Shown: piece by piece, positions 16,901 through 27,416 of the stretch | Layout of the letters: every line of letters starts with the position of its first letter | Numbering within the stretch: the stretch's first letter is position 1 | DNA from: Micrasema longulum | Lineage: Eukaryota; Arthropoda; Insecta; Trichoptera; Brachycentridae | Assembly (NCBI GenBank): GCA_022494885.1 | Contig: JAGVSM010001688.1 | Coordinates: 248,001 to 312,000, forward strand | Length of the DNA: 64,000 nucleotides | Direction of reading: 5' to 3' | Translations under genes and position numbers: made by a program | The notes under the pieces: model-generated | The model's database searches: none | Told to the model about the DNA's origin: nothing | Seen by the model: the letters and a program-made list of their open reading frames with translations, nothing else

Positions 16901-18116
16901 TTGAAACTGTTGAAAAGTTGACTCCTTTCGTAAGAGATATGAGAGCTGGGTAAAAAAAAAAATCATTGTTTTATAGAAATTCTTTGACTAAAAATGTCGA
17001 AACAAAATAAAAATAATTAACATTTTCAGGTATCAGCAAACCTTAAAGGTGCTTAAAACTGCCAAAGCTGTGCATCCTGAACTTATAACAAAGTCATCCA
17101 TAATGTTGGGTTTGGGAGAAACTGATGAAGAAGTAGAAAAAACTATGAGAGGTAATATAGATTATTGTGTGTGTACTAAATCAATTGGAGCTCATATTGA
17201 TTATTTATTTATCAACCAGAATATGTCCGTATTTATTTAATTTTCATCATATAAATTACTTTAATGTATCCTCAGTGCCAAAACTTTTATGATTCTTTTT
17301 TTTTTAATAACTTATTTTATTGTTTGAAGATCTTTCAACCAATTAATTGAGAGAAGATATTTTTTTAAGCAGAGATGGACAATACAATAGACATGGTAAT
17401 ACTGTCCTGTTCCAGCTCTTTTAACAGCTTCGAACGCGCAGGACAGGACATTGAGACTATACACTAATTAAACCGCAGTTCAAACGCAGAACGCTGCAAA
17501 AATGGATACATGACAACGCACGGTGGTGGGGGTAAGCCATTGTCCTACAAGGATAGCCTGCCCGCCTATCTCAAGGACAATATCTTTGTTCATTGTCCTG
17601 TCCTCCGAATTTCTGTTTACGCTACGACAATAGGTCGAAGCTGGGACAAGATATTATTGTCCTGTCAACATGTGAACTACGTATTAGTAAAAGATGGGCC
17701 TAGAATCAACCGGACTCTTCATACACCAGAGTGAGGCTAATAAGTGATTTACAAAATTACATTTATAAAGTCAAATCTTAAAAGTCATTTTATAAATACA
17801 TGCTGCTATATATAGCAGCATGTATTTATTACTTATTATTTTTATTCTATTGATATTTTGTAAGATGATTTTTGTTTTAGATTTGCGTGGGGTGGGAGTG
17901 GATTGTGTTACGCTAGGTCAGTACATGCAACCTACCAAGAGACATTTGAAGGTAGTGGAATATGTCACACCAGAGAAGTTCAAGTACTGGGAGAATAAAG
18001 GATCTGAATTAGGTTTCCTGTATACCGCCAGTGGGCCTCTTGTAAGGTCTTCATATAAGGCTGGAGAGTTCTTTATTTCTAGTATACTGAAGGACAGAAA
18101 AGCAAGATCTGCATAG
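10975..18116 (+). CDS. LIAS: Mitochondrial lipoyl synthase, eight exons, complete
   Basis: Exons: 10975-11019, 11088-11280, 12880-13013, 15977-16133, 16659-16716, 16797-16949, 17030-17151 and 17881-18116. All introns are GT-AG and phases match, giving 365 residues, normal for the family. The enzyme is a radical-SAM protein that inserts two sulfurs into octanoyl groups on the E2 and H proteins of mitochondrial dehydrogenases. The auxiliary cluster motif [12 protein letters not shown] gives C99, C104 and C110. The radical-SAM motif CTRGCRFC gives C130, C134 and C137. The C-terminal RSSY motif, whose serine ligates the auxiliary cluster, is at residues 343-346. Other landmarks are [34 protein letters not shown] and LGQYMQPT. 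The first exon ([15 protein letters not shown]) is basic and Ser/Leu-rich, as expected of a mitochondrial targeting start. Exon 1 is short and rests on a good donor plus frame continuity. Confidence 0.95.
11470..11673. mobile_element. Foldback (MITE-like) element
   Basis: Inner arms CTATTTCTTTTAAGTTCAAT (11520-11539) and the complement ATTGAACTTAAAAGAAATAG (about 11603-11622) fold together. Outer arms also match: GCATGATCACGG...GGGAAGACCAA on the left and TTGATCTTCCC...GTGATCATGC on the right. There is no coding capacity. Confidence 0.65.
11690..12155 (-). mobile_element. LINE 3' end, CR1/L2-like C-terminus, degenerate
   Basis: On the minus strand a decayed frame reads [15 protein letters not shown], then a [14 protein letters not shown] block, a [15 protein letters not shown] block and a [16 protein letters not shown] block. 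These are the standard C-terminal landmarks of CR1/L2-type LINEs (HWLPV, YKALHGLAP, ARTELGR-like, FSVAAPRLWN). The end is a GGCGCTATATAAGTTATTC-type 3' UTR at about 11710-11690. The copy is 5'-truncated and carries stops. Confidence 0.7.
12400..12725 (-). mobile_element. LINE-like repeat fragment (GC-richer)
   Basis: A GC-richer block in an AT-rich intron. The plus strand carries CATTTGGGGTCGGCTCTTCT and later TTAATGGCCATACCA, a pattern I recall from the 3' coding part of RTE-type LINEs common in Lepidoptera. The minus strand reads [11 protein letters not shown] near its start, comparable to the WWGHV block of such elements. All frames are broken. Confidence 0.45.
13014..15976 (+). other. LIAS intron 3, AT-rich, with one SINE
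   Basis: This is the largest intron of the gene (2963 bp), with donor GTGAAT and acceptor CATTTTAG. Apart from the reverse SINE at 14577-14745, I see only AT-rich sequence and a TTTATTTATTTATTTTATT run at about 15312-15330. No further exon is needed to complete the protein. Confidence 0.8.
14577..14745 (-). mobile_element. tRNA-derived SINE, family B
   Basis: Read on the minus strand: GGCGGCCACCGTGGTGTAGT (head and A box), then GGTTCCGGGTTCGATTCCCG (B box). A body with CAAGCCTGGGTGCTCTGTGA follows, and a tail GGCCTGTTGTGGTGTAAAAA. A probable 7-bp duplication TAAACTT flanks it. Related copies lie at 32318-32492, 57373-57555 and, in part, 53083-53130, all on the minus strand. Confidence 0.85.
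17152..17880 (+). other. LIAS intron 7, with a repeat block and a perfect palindrome
   Basis: The donor is GTAATA and the acceptor TTTTAG. A GC-richer segment at about 17365-17715 carries recurring GTCCTGT/ACAGGACA words in both orientations, suggesting a decayed inverted-repeat transposon whose ends I could not fix. A perfect 38-bp palindrome lies at 17792-17829, just upstream of the last exon. Confidence 0.6.
17792..17829. repeat. Perfect 38-bp palindrome
   Basis: Each half is the exact complement of the other, centred on TATA|TATA with arms running out to ATAAATACATGCTGC. It ends 51 bp before the acceptor boundary of LIAS exon 8. Confidence 0.9.
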
Positions 18117-18440
18117 ATGTTAAATTTTTTACTGTAAATATTGTTAGCTGTTATATAAGTTTAAAACATAATATATGGGGTTTTACTATAGTCGAATTTG
18201 GTTATATTTGTAGAGAATTTATTATCCATTATGTAGAAATGATCAAACTGTGGGGATCAAAGTCCACAGATTGATGACGCTCACATGCGGCGAATGATTT
18301 TATCTGAAATCTAGAGCGTCGACCCGAGATGCAACTCAGCATTTTCTATTGAATACAATACATCATATTCTGCAAGACTAACAGTATTGTATACAGGGCG
18401 TTAGCTCAGTAACGATTTCCAGTTCAATGTCCTGGAGTAC
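18117..18440 (+). other. LIAS 3' flank
   Basis: No canonical AATAAA occurs within the first 300 bp after the stop, and the polyadenylation signal could be a variant. The sequence at 18240-18430 is more complex than the surrounding AT-rich DNA but unassigned. Confidence 0.4.
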
Positions 18441-18720
18441 ATTAACTTCATTCCAGCTATGGAGACATGAAGAATAAAGGAAAACGGCCTATAAAAGGAC
18501 TACAGGGCGTGGGAACATCAGTCAGTCAGTCAGTTTCAGCATGTAACCCAAGCCAGTCAGCTACAACATGTAGTCCAGGCTGTATGTTAGTCAGTCCAGT
18601 TATTATTGCTGTTACTTTTGTACTTTACAATGAAGATACACGCATACAAACACACGACTTCGTTCCTTCTGTCAATCTCCAACTGGGGTAGGAGCGCCAA
18701 CCCTCCATCAAAATCCTACA
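18441..18720 (+). mobile_element. Possible solo LTR (LTR-like fragment)
   Basis: A CTATAAAAGG box at about 18489 is followed by CAGTCAGTCAGTCAG and an end CTTCTGTCAATCTCCAACTG, GGTAGGAGCG, ...AATCCTACA. The same end pattern (CTTCTGT...TCCAACTGG.TAGGAG...TTCCTACA) appears at 38621 on the plus strand and at 25733 on the minus strand. No internal coding region accompanies it. Confidence 0.4.
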
Positions 18721-18837
18721 AATCTAAAAGATAATGTTTAATGCTACAAAAAAAAATATTTTCGTGTTCCCTAATTTACTAACAGTATTTTGAGTATGCC
18801 CTAATTTTGTAGAAATGACTAGAAGAAAGGAACAAAT

Positions 18838-19080
18838 ATTTGGTAGGGGAATATGGAAGTCTAGGAATTTACAGGGCTGATGACCTGTCATTGGCTGGTT
18901 TAATTGCCACCATTCTGCCTATGTTTGAACATACACTTTTCCTCAACTCTTCCATCTTTTGGTTTTGTGAAGTAAAAGAGCTGAAACCCTTATTGATGAT
19001 GGGTTGATTCATCTGTAGTAGGTGAAATAATTAATCAAAATGAATCCCAACCACATCAATAATGGTTTCAGCTGTTTCGC
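18838..19080 (+). repeat. Foldback family (Rep-F) member, partial
   Basis: It carries the family core GGGAATATGGAAGTCTAGGA then ATTTACAGGGCTGATGACCTG, and TTGGCTGGTTTAA. It also has an internal inverted pair, AGCTGAAACCCTTATTGATG and CATCAATAATGGTTTCAGCT. Confidence 0.6.
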
Positions 19081-19800
19081 TACCAAGTAACTATTAATTA
19101 TATCTTTCTTATCAATTTTGTTTTCAAAACTTTGAAATGTAAATATCATACATACATATTTAAGAAAAAAATATTAAAATGTGTTTACCAGGAATTTAAT
19201 AAGATTTTCCCTGAAAATAATATCAATCTGTTTTATGTGACATATTGAAATAAAACACGATAATAAAACAAATGCACGGTCTACCAAATTTTTAGTCACA
19301 ATATGTCTCAATGAAACATAAGTAGTATAACAAACGATTATATCTATATAATATTATGTATTTTGATGTTGATGTGTTTCTTTCTTCAATAAATATGTTT
19401 CTTATTTATTAAGTTTTCATTTTTTGTACTAAAATAAGCGCAATAAGCACATTCAATTGTTTAAAAAATGTACCGTTTCACTAAGTTAAAAGTTTTTTTT
19501 AAATTGTGATATTTTGAAGACTACGATTCTCAAAAAGCAGTCGAGTACTTTTAAAATACCCGCTCACTTGTGACATAATCCTTTGTAGGATGAATTGTCT
19601 AAAAATATATTTTTAAAATTCAAAGTAGCCTAAAGATAATATGATACTGGTGAAAACAGACTAACTAGCACGTCTACGAAAACATTTTTTAATCGAATTT
19701 TTGATTTCCCCATTGAGGGTGCGAAATATGTAAATGAGGTATTAAATTAAAATATTGTTAAAATATGAATGCTAAAAAAAGAAGTAAATTTTACCATAAA
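19081..19800. other. AT-rich spacer, nothing recognised
   Basis: No frame of note, no repeat structure and no RNA gene could be supported here. Confidence 0.5.
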
Positions 19801-19804
19801 TAGA

Positions 19805-20432
19805 CAATAACTGGAAGCATGTTTTCAAGAGATGGAAGAGTAGAAAAAGACGTTGAAAGGAGAGTGATTGCGGGCAACTAAATGAACGGCGCACTAAGCA
19901 CTGTAATTACAAGTAAAAATATGTCAATCGAAGCTAAACTGGCAGTGCGCGACGGAGTTTTAGTTCCGACACTTATGTATGGAAGTAAAACATAGAACTG
20001 GAAGAATAAGTGTGAAAGCTGAGTAAACGCGGTCGAAATGCGATTTCTTAGACGAATATCTGAGAAATCAATGTATGACAGGGTTACGAATGATGAAATC
20101 AGGCAAGAGTGTAAATCTGAGTCCGGTATAATTGATAAGATTAAAAAAGGGTCTCTGAGATAGTTTGGTCATGTATAACGAATGGATGGCGAAAGAATGG
20201 CAAAACAGGTAAAAATGGCGAGAATGAATGGTAACGTGGGACGAGGACGACCAAGGAAGACGTGGCATGATCAGATAAATCAAAACCTTAAGTCTGGCTA
20301 TGTCAAAAGCAGGCAGAGCCGACGGGCATGTATGATGAGATGAATGGATGTGGAAGAAGCTAGAAACGTATGCCGGGATAGACGTGTGTGGCGGTCCATT
20401 ATCTCTGCCTATCCCTACGGAGAAACTGCGTG
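19805..20432 (+). pseudogene. LINE C-terminal reverse-transcriptase region (family G), degenerate
   Basis: Translation with stops gives GSMFSRDGRVEKDVERRV, NMSIEAKLAV, EMRFLRRISEKSMYD, RMDGERMAK, GRGRPRKTWHD and the terminal block SIISAYPYGETA followed by a stop. These are landmarks of the region after the catalytic core in many insect LINEs. Related copies are at 56650-57190 and 59820-60290 (minus). Isolated 3' ends lie near 47155, 31735 (minus) and 33490 (minus). Several in-frame stops show the copy is dead. Confidence 0.8.
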
Positions 20433-20571
20433 ATGTTAGTAGTAATAGTAAACAATAACAGTTCTTTTATCTCATAAGTAACAGGCCTTTTCTTGTACCT
20501 ATGTGAACCTAAATATGTGTGAAAACGGCAAAAAATGCCTTGGCCTTAGTTAATTTAAACATAATTAATTA

Positions 20572-21487
20572 GAGATGTGCCGAATTCGGATTTTTGAACC
20601 GAACCAAATACAACATTATTCGATTTCGCGCGTACCGTACCGAATGTTCGGCCGAATTATTTGGTGCATTACACGCGAAGTTTCTCGCGGTGAATAATTT
20701 TGTAGATGTTCGGTAGGCATGCGAATGAGGAACTTCAGCCCTACGGGAAATTGGATACAAAAAATGTTTTCTTACGCGGGGTAAAAATTAGTGCATTAAA
20801 TTGTACCGCAAAGTTTCTTGAAAATGTACAGAAAAAATAATAAAAAATATTTTGACAAAAACGCACTACTTTAAATGACGTCACTGGTTCATGTGAATCA
20901 ACCTATGATCTGAGAGCTATAGAAGATTTCCGGTCTGCTTGTCGCTTCTGGACCAATAGGAAGAACTGAATGAGAATAAGCGGAAATGAACCTCTGACGT
21001 CACACGCGGAGTTGTTTCAGAAATACAAAACTTTAAAAAATCGTAGCGCCGATAATACGATCTGTAAAAATTAAAAAAAAATAATTTTGAATTAGTTTAA
21101 CAGTCTATTAACAAATAAAAAATTTGAAAAAAACCACTGAACTTCCTCATTGTTAAATCCTTCAAACTTGAAAAAAAGTTCACTAAACTTTATTTTATTA
21201 TTATTATTTACAAACTTAAGTCTTGCTATGATATATGTAAGACACGGTACAAATTAGAGAGCGAATGGGAGCGCACGCTTCCGAATGGCAGACTCCCGAG
21301 TCAACGGGTAGACATGACCATAGTAATTTGATTTTACTTTAAAACGCTGGATTAGTGCTTTTGATAAAGTCACACACTTTCGCTTGCGTGCGGTAGCTGC
21401 GATTTTAACCGTATACTATGCCGAATACCGAACATGTAAAACCACGCCGAATACGATTAATTCCCGAATATTCGGCGCATCTATATT
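20572..21487. mobile_element. Non-autonomous DNA element with hAT-like ends
   Basis: The left end TAGAGATGTGCCGAATTCGG and the right end CCGAATATTCGGCGCATCTA form imperfect terminal inverted repeats. The interior is noncoding. A clear homologue of the interior lies at 54363-55440, itself split by an insertion. The flanks are too AT-rich to prove an 8-bp duplication. Confidence 0.6.
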
Positions 21488-22059
21488 ATTAACTTAGTTC
21501 TGTGTTAATTTTAATTGATTTTGCCGTGTGCGATTTTCATATAAATTTATATGGAGTGAATCGAGTGAATAATTATTTACTGTCAAACGCAAATTTCTCT
21601 TTACCAACTATGATATCACATAAGTCTACATACAATACAAGACTTGTTATATCTATTTTAATTTAAAAAAATAATAAACTCCTTTTTTTCTCTGACAGGT
21701 CTTAATTTTATGATTATATTTGTAAAATATGGAAAATACATGAATATAATTTTTGTTTTTAACACCTGTTTTCAAAATATCTCTTCTTTTGATTAATGTA
21801 ATACGATGTTATATCACTGTTTCCAGGGGAATTTTTTAGCACAGTCTTTTAAGAGTTAATAATTATGTCTGAGAATATTAGAGCCCGACGGACGTCGCGT
21901 CGCTTGATGTATTATTGATACATCTACCGATCTACCTACGAAAAACGTGTTCATGTGAAAAAAATACCTAACTTAAGCGCGCTAGCTAGCCTATTGCTAT
22001 AACGATTGTCAATAACCCCTACAAAATCATTAAAGCGAAAGACACTTAATGAATAAGCA
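21488..22059. other. AT-rich spacer
   Basis: Nothing recognised apart from a slightly GC-richer block at about 21880-21990. Confidence 0.4.
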
Positions 22060-23010
22060 AAACCCTTAGAGCAATAACCTAATAGAGTCGTCCATACGAG
22101 GAAAAACCATTCTATGATTATTGTCCACAAAGTTAGCTACAGATTGCAGCAATACAACGGGCCTTAGGGGATTGCGTTTAGAATTGAGGACCGTTTTAAC
22201 AAAGCGAAATATCTACAAAATGTAAATTTTTCAGGAAAAGGTTTTTTCATGTTAAAAATGAAACTTTTACGATTTTAAATAAAATAACATTTTATAGATA
22301 TATAAAATCCTTTCACATGTACTAAAAATCAACAATGTAGAATCAGTAAAATTATTTATAAAAATATTCTAAATTCACGAATTTTCACAAAAAATAAATA
22401 ACCACATATTTTTGTGACAGGAATGTATAGAAAATTGATTTATGTTGGGAATTAAATAAGTTTACTTTTGCATGAAATCATTTAAACTGATTTTTTGTAA
22501 AATTATATGTCTACTGACATATCTAAGTTCCTATGTAAATATACACATTTAAGTATTTACTTCCTATATATTTTTTACATACATAATAGCACAAATAAAG
22601 TGATAACAAAATATATTTCAAATAATATTGTTTTATTATTATTATATTTCTTTTTTCTTGGCCGAAATCATGTTTTGTTTGTGATTTTTTTTCGATTTTA
22701 AAAATTTAACACCCAAAAAAATATGTAGATATTTCGCTTTGTGAAAACTCTATGTAGTGTAGTTATTTCGTTTTATAAAAATTCACGATATTTGAACCGC
22801 TACAACTTCGCATATATATCGTTTTGTTCAAGTTTTTTTTCGCCAATCGATAAAGCGATAAATGGAAGAACCCATTTCAATGTAAAAACGCATTTGGTTT
22901 TTTTGTAGAAATTTCACTTTGTGAAAACGGTCCTCAATTGTAAGCGGAAACCGAAACCGTCTTTAAACGTTTGTTGTTAAACTAAAAACTAAACCATACA
23001 TTTGGAACGC
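22060..23010. mobile_element. Older repeat interrupted by an inverted-repeat element
   Basis: The outer repeat (22060-22185 and about 22931-23000) matches 30500-30720: AATAGAGTCG..CATACG, TGATTATTG.CCACAAA, then ..CAATTGTAAGCGGAAACCG and CGTTTGTTGTTAAACTAAAA. In the copy here that sequence is split by about 745 bp with inverted ends GAGGACCGTTTTAACAAAGC and its partner CTTTGTGAAAACGGTCCTC. The pair AATT flanks both sides. A second copy of the right-end sequence, GTAGATATTTCGCTTTGTG, lies inside at about 22726-22744. Confidence 0.6.
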
Positions 23011-23313
23011 TATTTTTCTTGCAATTGCTTCTCTAGAGAATTATTACTCTGAGGCAAAACTCATGTCAATACCAAACAATTTTGTTCGTTTAACTTGCTG
23101 AATATTTTTAATTAGGAAGGAGGATCTAGAAATTTACGCCTCGCAATATTATGTATGTTAAATGTAACAGATCGTTATATTTGTTGAGTTAAATGTAAAA
23201 AACACGGTTATCAGATTATTGTAACGAAATTAGCGCCAGTCAAGTTTCCCGAGAATCTGCATGAGATAACAAATTTATTTCGAACGTGTTGCTTCTTCGT
23301 AGCTTAATGCAAT

Positions 23314-23547
23314 TTAGTTTACGTTCCCCGAGAGGCTTTGCAACCTTTTCATTAGAGTTTCTGTTTGCATTTTTCCGCCGAAATACACTCTAAAAGGCAA
23401 CCGTGCGTTCAAATCCACCCACTGCTGCTTCTTCCCGCTAAACTGAGACAAGGAAACTCCAACGCGACATTGTTTACTGTTTGCATGTTGCGAATTACGA
23501 ACATTCACTACGATTCTCATTCCCTTCAAAAAACCTTCTGATGCCAT
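23314..23547 (-). other. Unassigned 77-codon open frame
   Basis: This is an open frame beginning MASEGFLKGMRIVVNVRN and ending SLSGNVN-stop, with normal residue diversity and GC content above its surroundings. I recognise no family. It has no clear splice partners nearby and could be an exon, a small gene or chance. Confidence 0.2.
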
Positions 23548-24340
23548 TTAAAAAAAAAAAAACAAAAAAAAACAGTATTTCCACAGGTAGTGGTGTTTGT
23601 TATACTATTTTCATTTAGTTGTAATAATTACGACTTTTGCTCAGAGACATCTCTCATTTATCGCACCGAGACTGTTCAATATTTTGGAAGAGCGTATTAA
23701 GCTCAAGCACAAAAACTGTTTTCAAGAAAGTAGTTAAGGACTGGATTTTCCTTAGTGGGAGGGATTTGAGTAGGAATCTCCTTGATGATTTTCCGAATGT
23801 TTGAGTTTACTTTTTACCATATTTTTGCCGTATATGCATTAAAAAAAAATTATGTTTCTGATCCTATATTTGTGGTGATATACTCATGTGTCTGTGTCAA
23901 CTAATTGCTAGTCCCATCTCAACACAGGACTTTTATGTTTGTAAATTAGTAAATACGTTTTATGTGCAAATAAAACAGTAAATTACATATATTATGTATC
24001 ATTGTCTTTAAATTAATTAAAAATAAAGCTTTACGACCCATGCTTATTTGTCAAACAGGACCAGGAACAAATTCGAATCCCTAATTAAAAAAAAAGTGTA
24101 TCCTAAATCTTTCGATATAAAATTGATTGACCCAAACGTCTATTTCCATTCGTTGTTGATTTTTTTAAAATTCGAACAATAATTTACTTTATAATTGAAA
24201 GGGATATTTAAGTAATACTTGGGTATTTAAAAAAATATTTAATATATCCTCTTGTGTTTGCTATGGGATTACAATATTTATAATTGAAGTACAAAATACA
24301 CAAATATTTCAAAAAAATAAGTGAAGGTATATAAAACATT
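23548..24340. other. AT-rich spacer
   Basis: It begins with an A-rich run at about 23550-23572. The rest is AT-rich with nothing supported. Confidence 0.4.
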
Positions 24341-24344
24341 TTTT

Positions 24345-24475
24345 TATAAATACGTGCATATACATATGCATGCAAATGAGCATGCGTGCGCACGCATGTA
24401 TAATTACACACATATATACACGCGCACGCACATTCACTCACACGCTCATACACATTCATCCACATACATAATATA
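24345..24475. repeat. CA/GT-rich low-complexity tract
   Basis: Alternating purine-pyrimidine sequence (GCATGCGTGCGCACGCATG and ACACGCGCACGCACATTCAC) with no fixed period. Confidence 0.7.
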
Positions 24476-24599
24476 ACACGATGAAGAAAATTATAAAAGA
24501 AGGTATACAAGTTACTTAACAAAAGAACTTCAAGTACTGTAGAAAAAAACATTGAAAAAAACAAAAAAACATCATTTTAAATATGATTGAAATTGGAGG

Positions 24600-24686
24600 T
24601 TGATAAACAAATATTTTTACCTTTAGTTTGAATTTTGAAAAGACATTGATAATTTTTATTCTGTCGGGCAAATTGTTATAAAAATT
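24600..24686 (-). mobile_element. Older LINE C-terminus, 3' part (split by insertion)
   Basis: On the minus strand the frame KSYVYQAINFYNNLPDRIK-IINVF runs from 25650-25552 straight into 24699-24600 once the insert and one duplicated flank are left out. The NNLPD.IK block is a usual C-terminal landmark of insect LINEs. The downstream limit is uncertain. Confidence 0.65.
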
Positions 24687-24699
24687 TATTGCCTGATAT

Positions 24700-25538
24700 C
24701 TTCTTCCTTCTTTTCGACATCCGCCCCTAAGTGGAGCATGTGGACATCACCAGTTGCCTCCAGGAGACCTTATCACCAGCCAGCACTCTCGCTTCTTCCC
24801 ATGTCAATCCAGCGCCCCTTAATTCCGCCGAATAAAGTCTAAAGATCGTCATTGACGGCCTTCCAGGACGGCGTGATCCCGCAGGTTTAAAGAAGAGGCA
24901 ATTAGGGTTTAGGTTCTCCTGAGGCATGCGCAGCCCGTGTCCAAGCCAGGTCCACCGCCGCATCCTCGAGACGCTCGTTATAGGAGGCTGCATCCGTTCT
25001 CGGACTTCAATGTTAGTTATAAATTCGAACCACCTTATACCTAATATTCTTCTCAAGCACTTACTCTCAAAACTCAGCAGTTTGGTGTTTTGAGCTTTGG
25101 TAAGGTGCGAAGATTCGCACCCATATAGGAGAACTGGCATTATACAAGAGTTGAATAATCGGCATTTCGTTTTGACCGAGTATAGACTAGAGTTCCAGAC
25201 AACACGCATCATGTTAAAAGTTGCTCCAGCAATTCCTAGGCGGGTTGCGAGCTCTTTATGCATGCTTCCATCCTCAGTTGTGTGTACTGTCAAGTATTTA
25301 AAGCTGTCAACTTTCTCAATCCTCTGTCCATTATTATAAAAAGGCTGATCAGGGTCAGGACAGAATTAGTTGCACATAATCTGAGTCTTTTTTGTATTAA
25401 TATTAAGACCCAGACGAGTTGAGTTTTCCTGTAGTGTGTCAACAATTTCCCGAAAATCACCAACATACTTTTCAAAAAGGACTGCATCATCTGCATATTC
25501 CAAGTCGCACAACTTTAGGGGGAGTTCACTTCTTTCTA
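24700..25538 (-). pseudogene. 5'-truncated LINE (family H) with a 13-bp target duplication
   Basis: The minus strand starts in the reverse-transcriptase core with LEYADDAVLFEKYV and continues, after a frameshift near 25290, with LGIAGATFNMMRVVW, MPVLLYGCES, RRILGIRW, RMRRWTWLGHGLRM and SRRPGRPSMT. It ends in a GAAAAGAAGGAAGAAG-type tail. The 13-bp sequence TATTGCCTGATAT flanks it exactly at 24687-24699 and 25539-25551. The copy is truncated just before the YADD box and frameshifted, so it is inactive. Confidence 0.85.
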
Positions 25539-25551
25539 TATTGCCTGATAT

Positions 25552-25650
25552 ACATAACTTTTTTCAAAATGCTTAGTATTACATTTTGGCATATTAATAT
25601 AATATTGACGTCTACGTGAATAACTTAATGAATGGATTTTTTTAATTCTC
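25552..25650 (-). mobile_element. Older LINE C-terminus, 5' part (split by insertion)
   Basis: The minus strand reads KCNTKHFEKSYV before the duplication and continues on the other side of the inserted LINE at 24699-24600. It is 5'-truncated at an undetermined point. Confidence 0.55.
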
Positions 25651-25732
25651 TTTATAGATTTGTAAAATTGAATTTGTTTCATTGTTGGTTTTTATTTGTA
25701 GGTAGGATGTATGATCTAGGATATAGGATCTA

Positions 25733-26817
25733 TGTAGGAATTAACGAATGTGGATGCGCCTCCTATCCAGTTGGATGTTGACAGAAGAAAACCGTGTTGA
25801 GGGTTGCAGTGTATTTATTACATGATGAATAAATAGAGTAACAGAGAGAGTAACTGAATAGATGTTTTGTCTTGAATCACAAAGCACTAAACTGGACGAC
25901 ATGTTGGAACTCACTATGGCTGACTAAATATTGTAACTGAGGATATTATCACTTACGTATATTTGATTAAAATGATTTATTGACAATTCTTGATAGAATT
26001 AGATTGTAACGATGTAATAACTTATATTTACATATACGTTATTAATTAAAAATACTTGGTACACTTTCACTTATTTGTTTGACCAATACTTATTTGTTTG
26101 ACCATTGTTCAAACTTACATATATATTGTCCAGTGTTCATTTTAACTTCCTGATGAGATTTTGAGGTCGTGTTTTAATTCCATGTTTCTCAGCGATTTTA
26201 CACCCGCTTGTATCACCAGTTTACTTGTCAACTTAATGTTTTGATAATTAATTATTTGCAAACAGGAAATGTGTGATTTTGTTTCTGCACTATCGTTAAT
26301 GAGAATCCTTATCACGAATAATTAACCTACTCACTTTCTCAAAACTCAAATGTCTGCCTAAACACAAATTATAAAAATCTTCCGAACAAGTTGTAACAGT
26401 AGAATGATTCGATGTAAAAATGCTGGAGCAAGCTTGGGGCCTACCCTAAAATTATAATTTAACTCTCAGTTTTAATATGCAGAATGCAGATTGTTTTCTC
26501 GGTAAAACGTGCTTCTTCTTTTCATTAGTATGTTTATAAAGGCAATTAAATAGTTTGACAACTGCAAATGGCCAAGAACTTTACAATACAGTTTTTAGGG
26601 AATGTTGTCTGCGCTTTGCTCGTCTCTCCAGAACTAGAAGTAAGTTTAGAGTGTGGCGGGTGTACATTTTGCCAAGATAAACACTAGACTGAGGAACTGT
26701 AAGGAAGATCCCAGTCGGCAAGTTACGAATTTGAATTCGAAATTTACATAAGACTTTTGTCTAGACTTTTATCAAGATAGTGAATCTAAAAACCTACCTG
26801 CTGAATTCGAGGAAGTA
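25733..26817 (-). mobile_element. Possible solo LTR, interrupted
   Basis: On the minus strand it ends ...TAGGAGGCGCATCCACATTC...AATTCCTACA. It shares GTTACTCTCT.TGTTA.TCTATTTATTCATCATGTAATAAAT and AAAATCGCTGAGAAACA with 38258-38621. The 5-bp word ATCTA lies just outside both proposed ends, although the right end needs one extra A. A segment at 26006-26088 resembles the arm of the foldback at 60582-60700, so it is probably a nested piece. Confidence 0.4.
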
Positions 26818-27416
26818 CTAAACAAATCTATAAAATGTAAAATTATTAAACAGACCAGCATGTAGCCTTTTGAGAAGAATTGCAAGTTAATCCTTTTTAT
26901 ATTAAAAACAAATAAAGCTTTAAACTAAGGAAAATGTTATAATAGAAATAAAAGCGTTTTTACGATTTACCCAGATATTTCAATTTTGAGGGCCATTTTC
27001 AACGAGTTGTATATTTATTTATTTAAAAGCCTTGTAGGCTTTTACATGATTTACATAATATGTATAAATATAATGTAAGAAATATATTTTTTAAAAAAGT
27101 GGCAAATAAAAGTGAATTAAGAAGAATACGAAAAATATATATTTTTTTTTTTACATATTAGTAAAAAAATATATAGTTATATATTATGTTTATGCTCATT
27201 ATGTTTACGATGATAATTTGGTTAATTATATTAATTGCGATTTTATTTTATTATTATGTTAACTACGTTAAATAATTAATTAAAGGCATGTTTCATTGTA
27301 TTTGTTATAAAATGTTTCACTCGGCACGGGACACTCCAGTGAACATTATTCTTTATAAAAAAAATAATATAAAATTGCAAAAGTATGAATTAATAAAATA
27401 AAATAAACAAATATAG
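26818..27416. other. AT-rich spacer with a SINE family C scrap
   Basis: TTGAGGGCCATTTTCAACGA at about 26986-27005 matches the body of SINE family C in reverse. Otherwise it is AT-rich. Confidence 0.4.

Noticed and set aside
17365..17715. Complete hAT element in LIAS intron 7
   Set aside because: Recurrent GTCCTGT words suggest a decayed element, but I could not pair the ends or find target duplications.
24345..24475. Regulatory CA-repeat element
   Set aside because: Low-complexity alternating sequence without a fixed unit. No link to a gene.
24208..24564. 118-codon minus-strand frame as a secreted or membrane protein
   Set aside because: It is the translation of the CA/GT-rich and AT-rich tract. 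Its Cys/His/Tyr bias follows from base composition.
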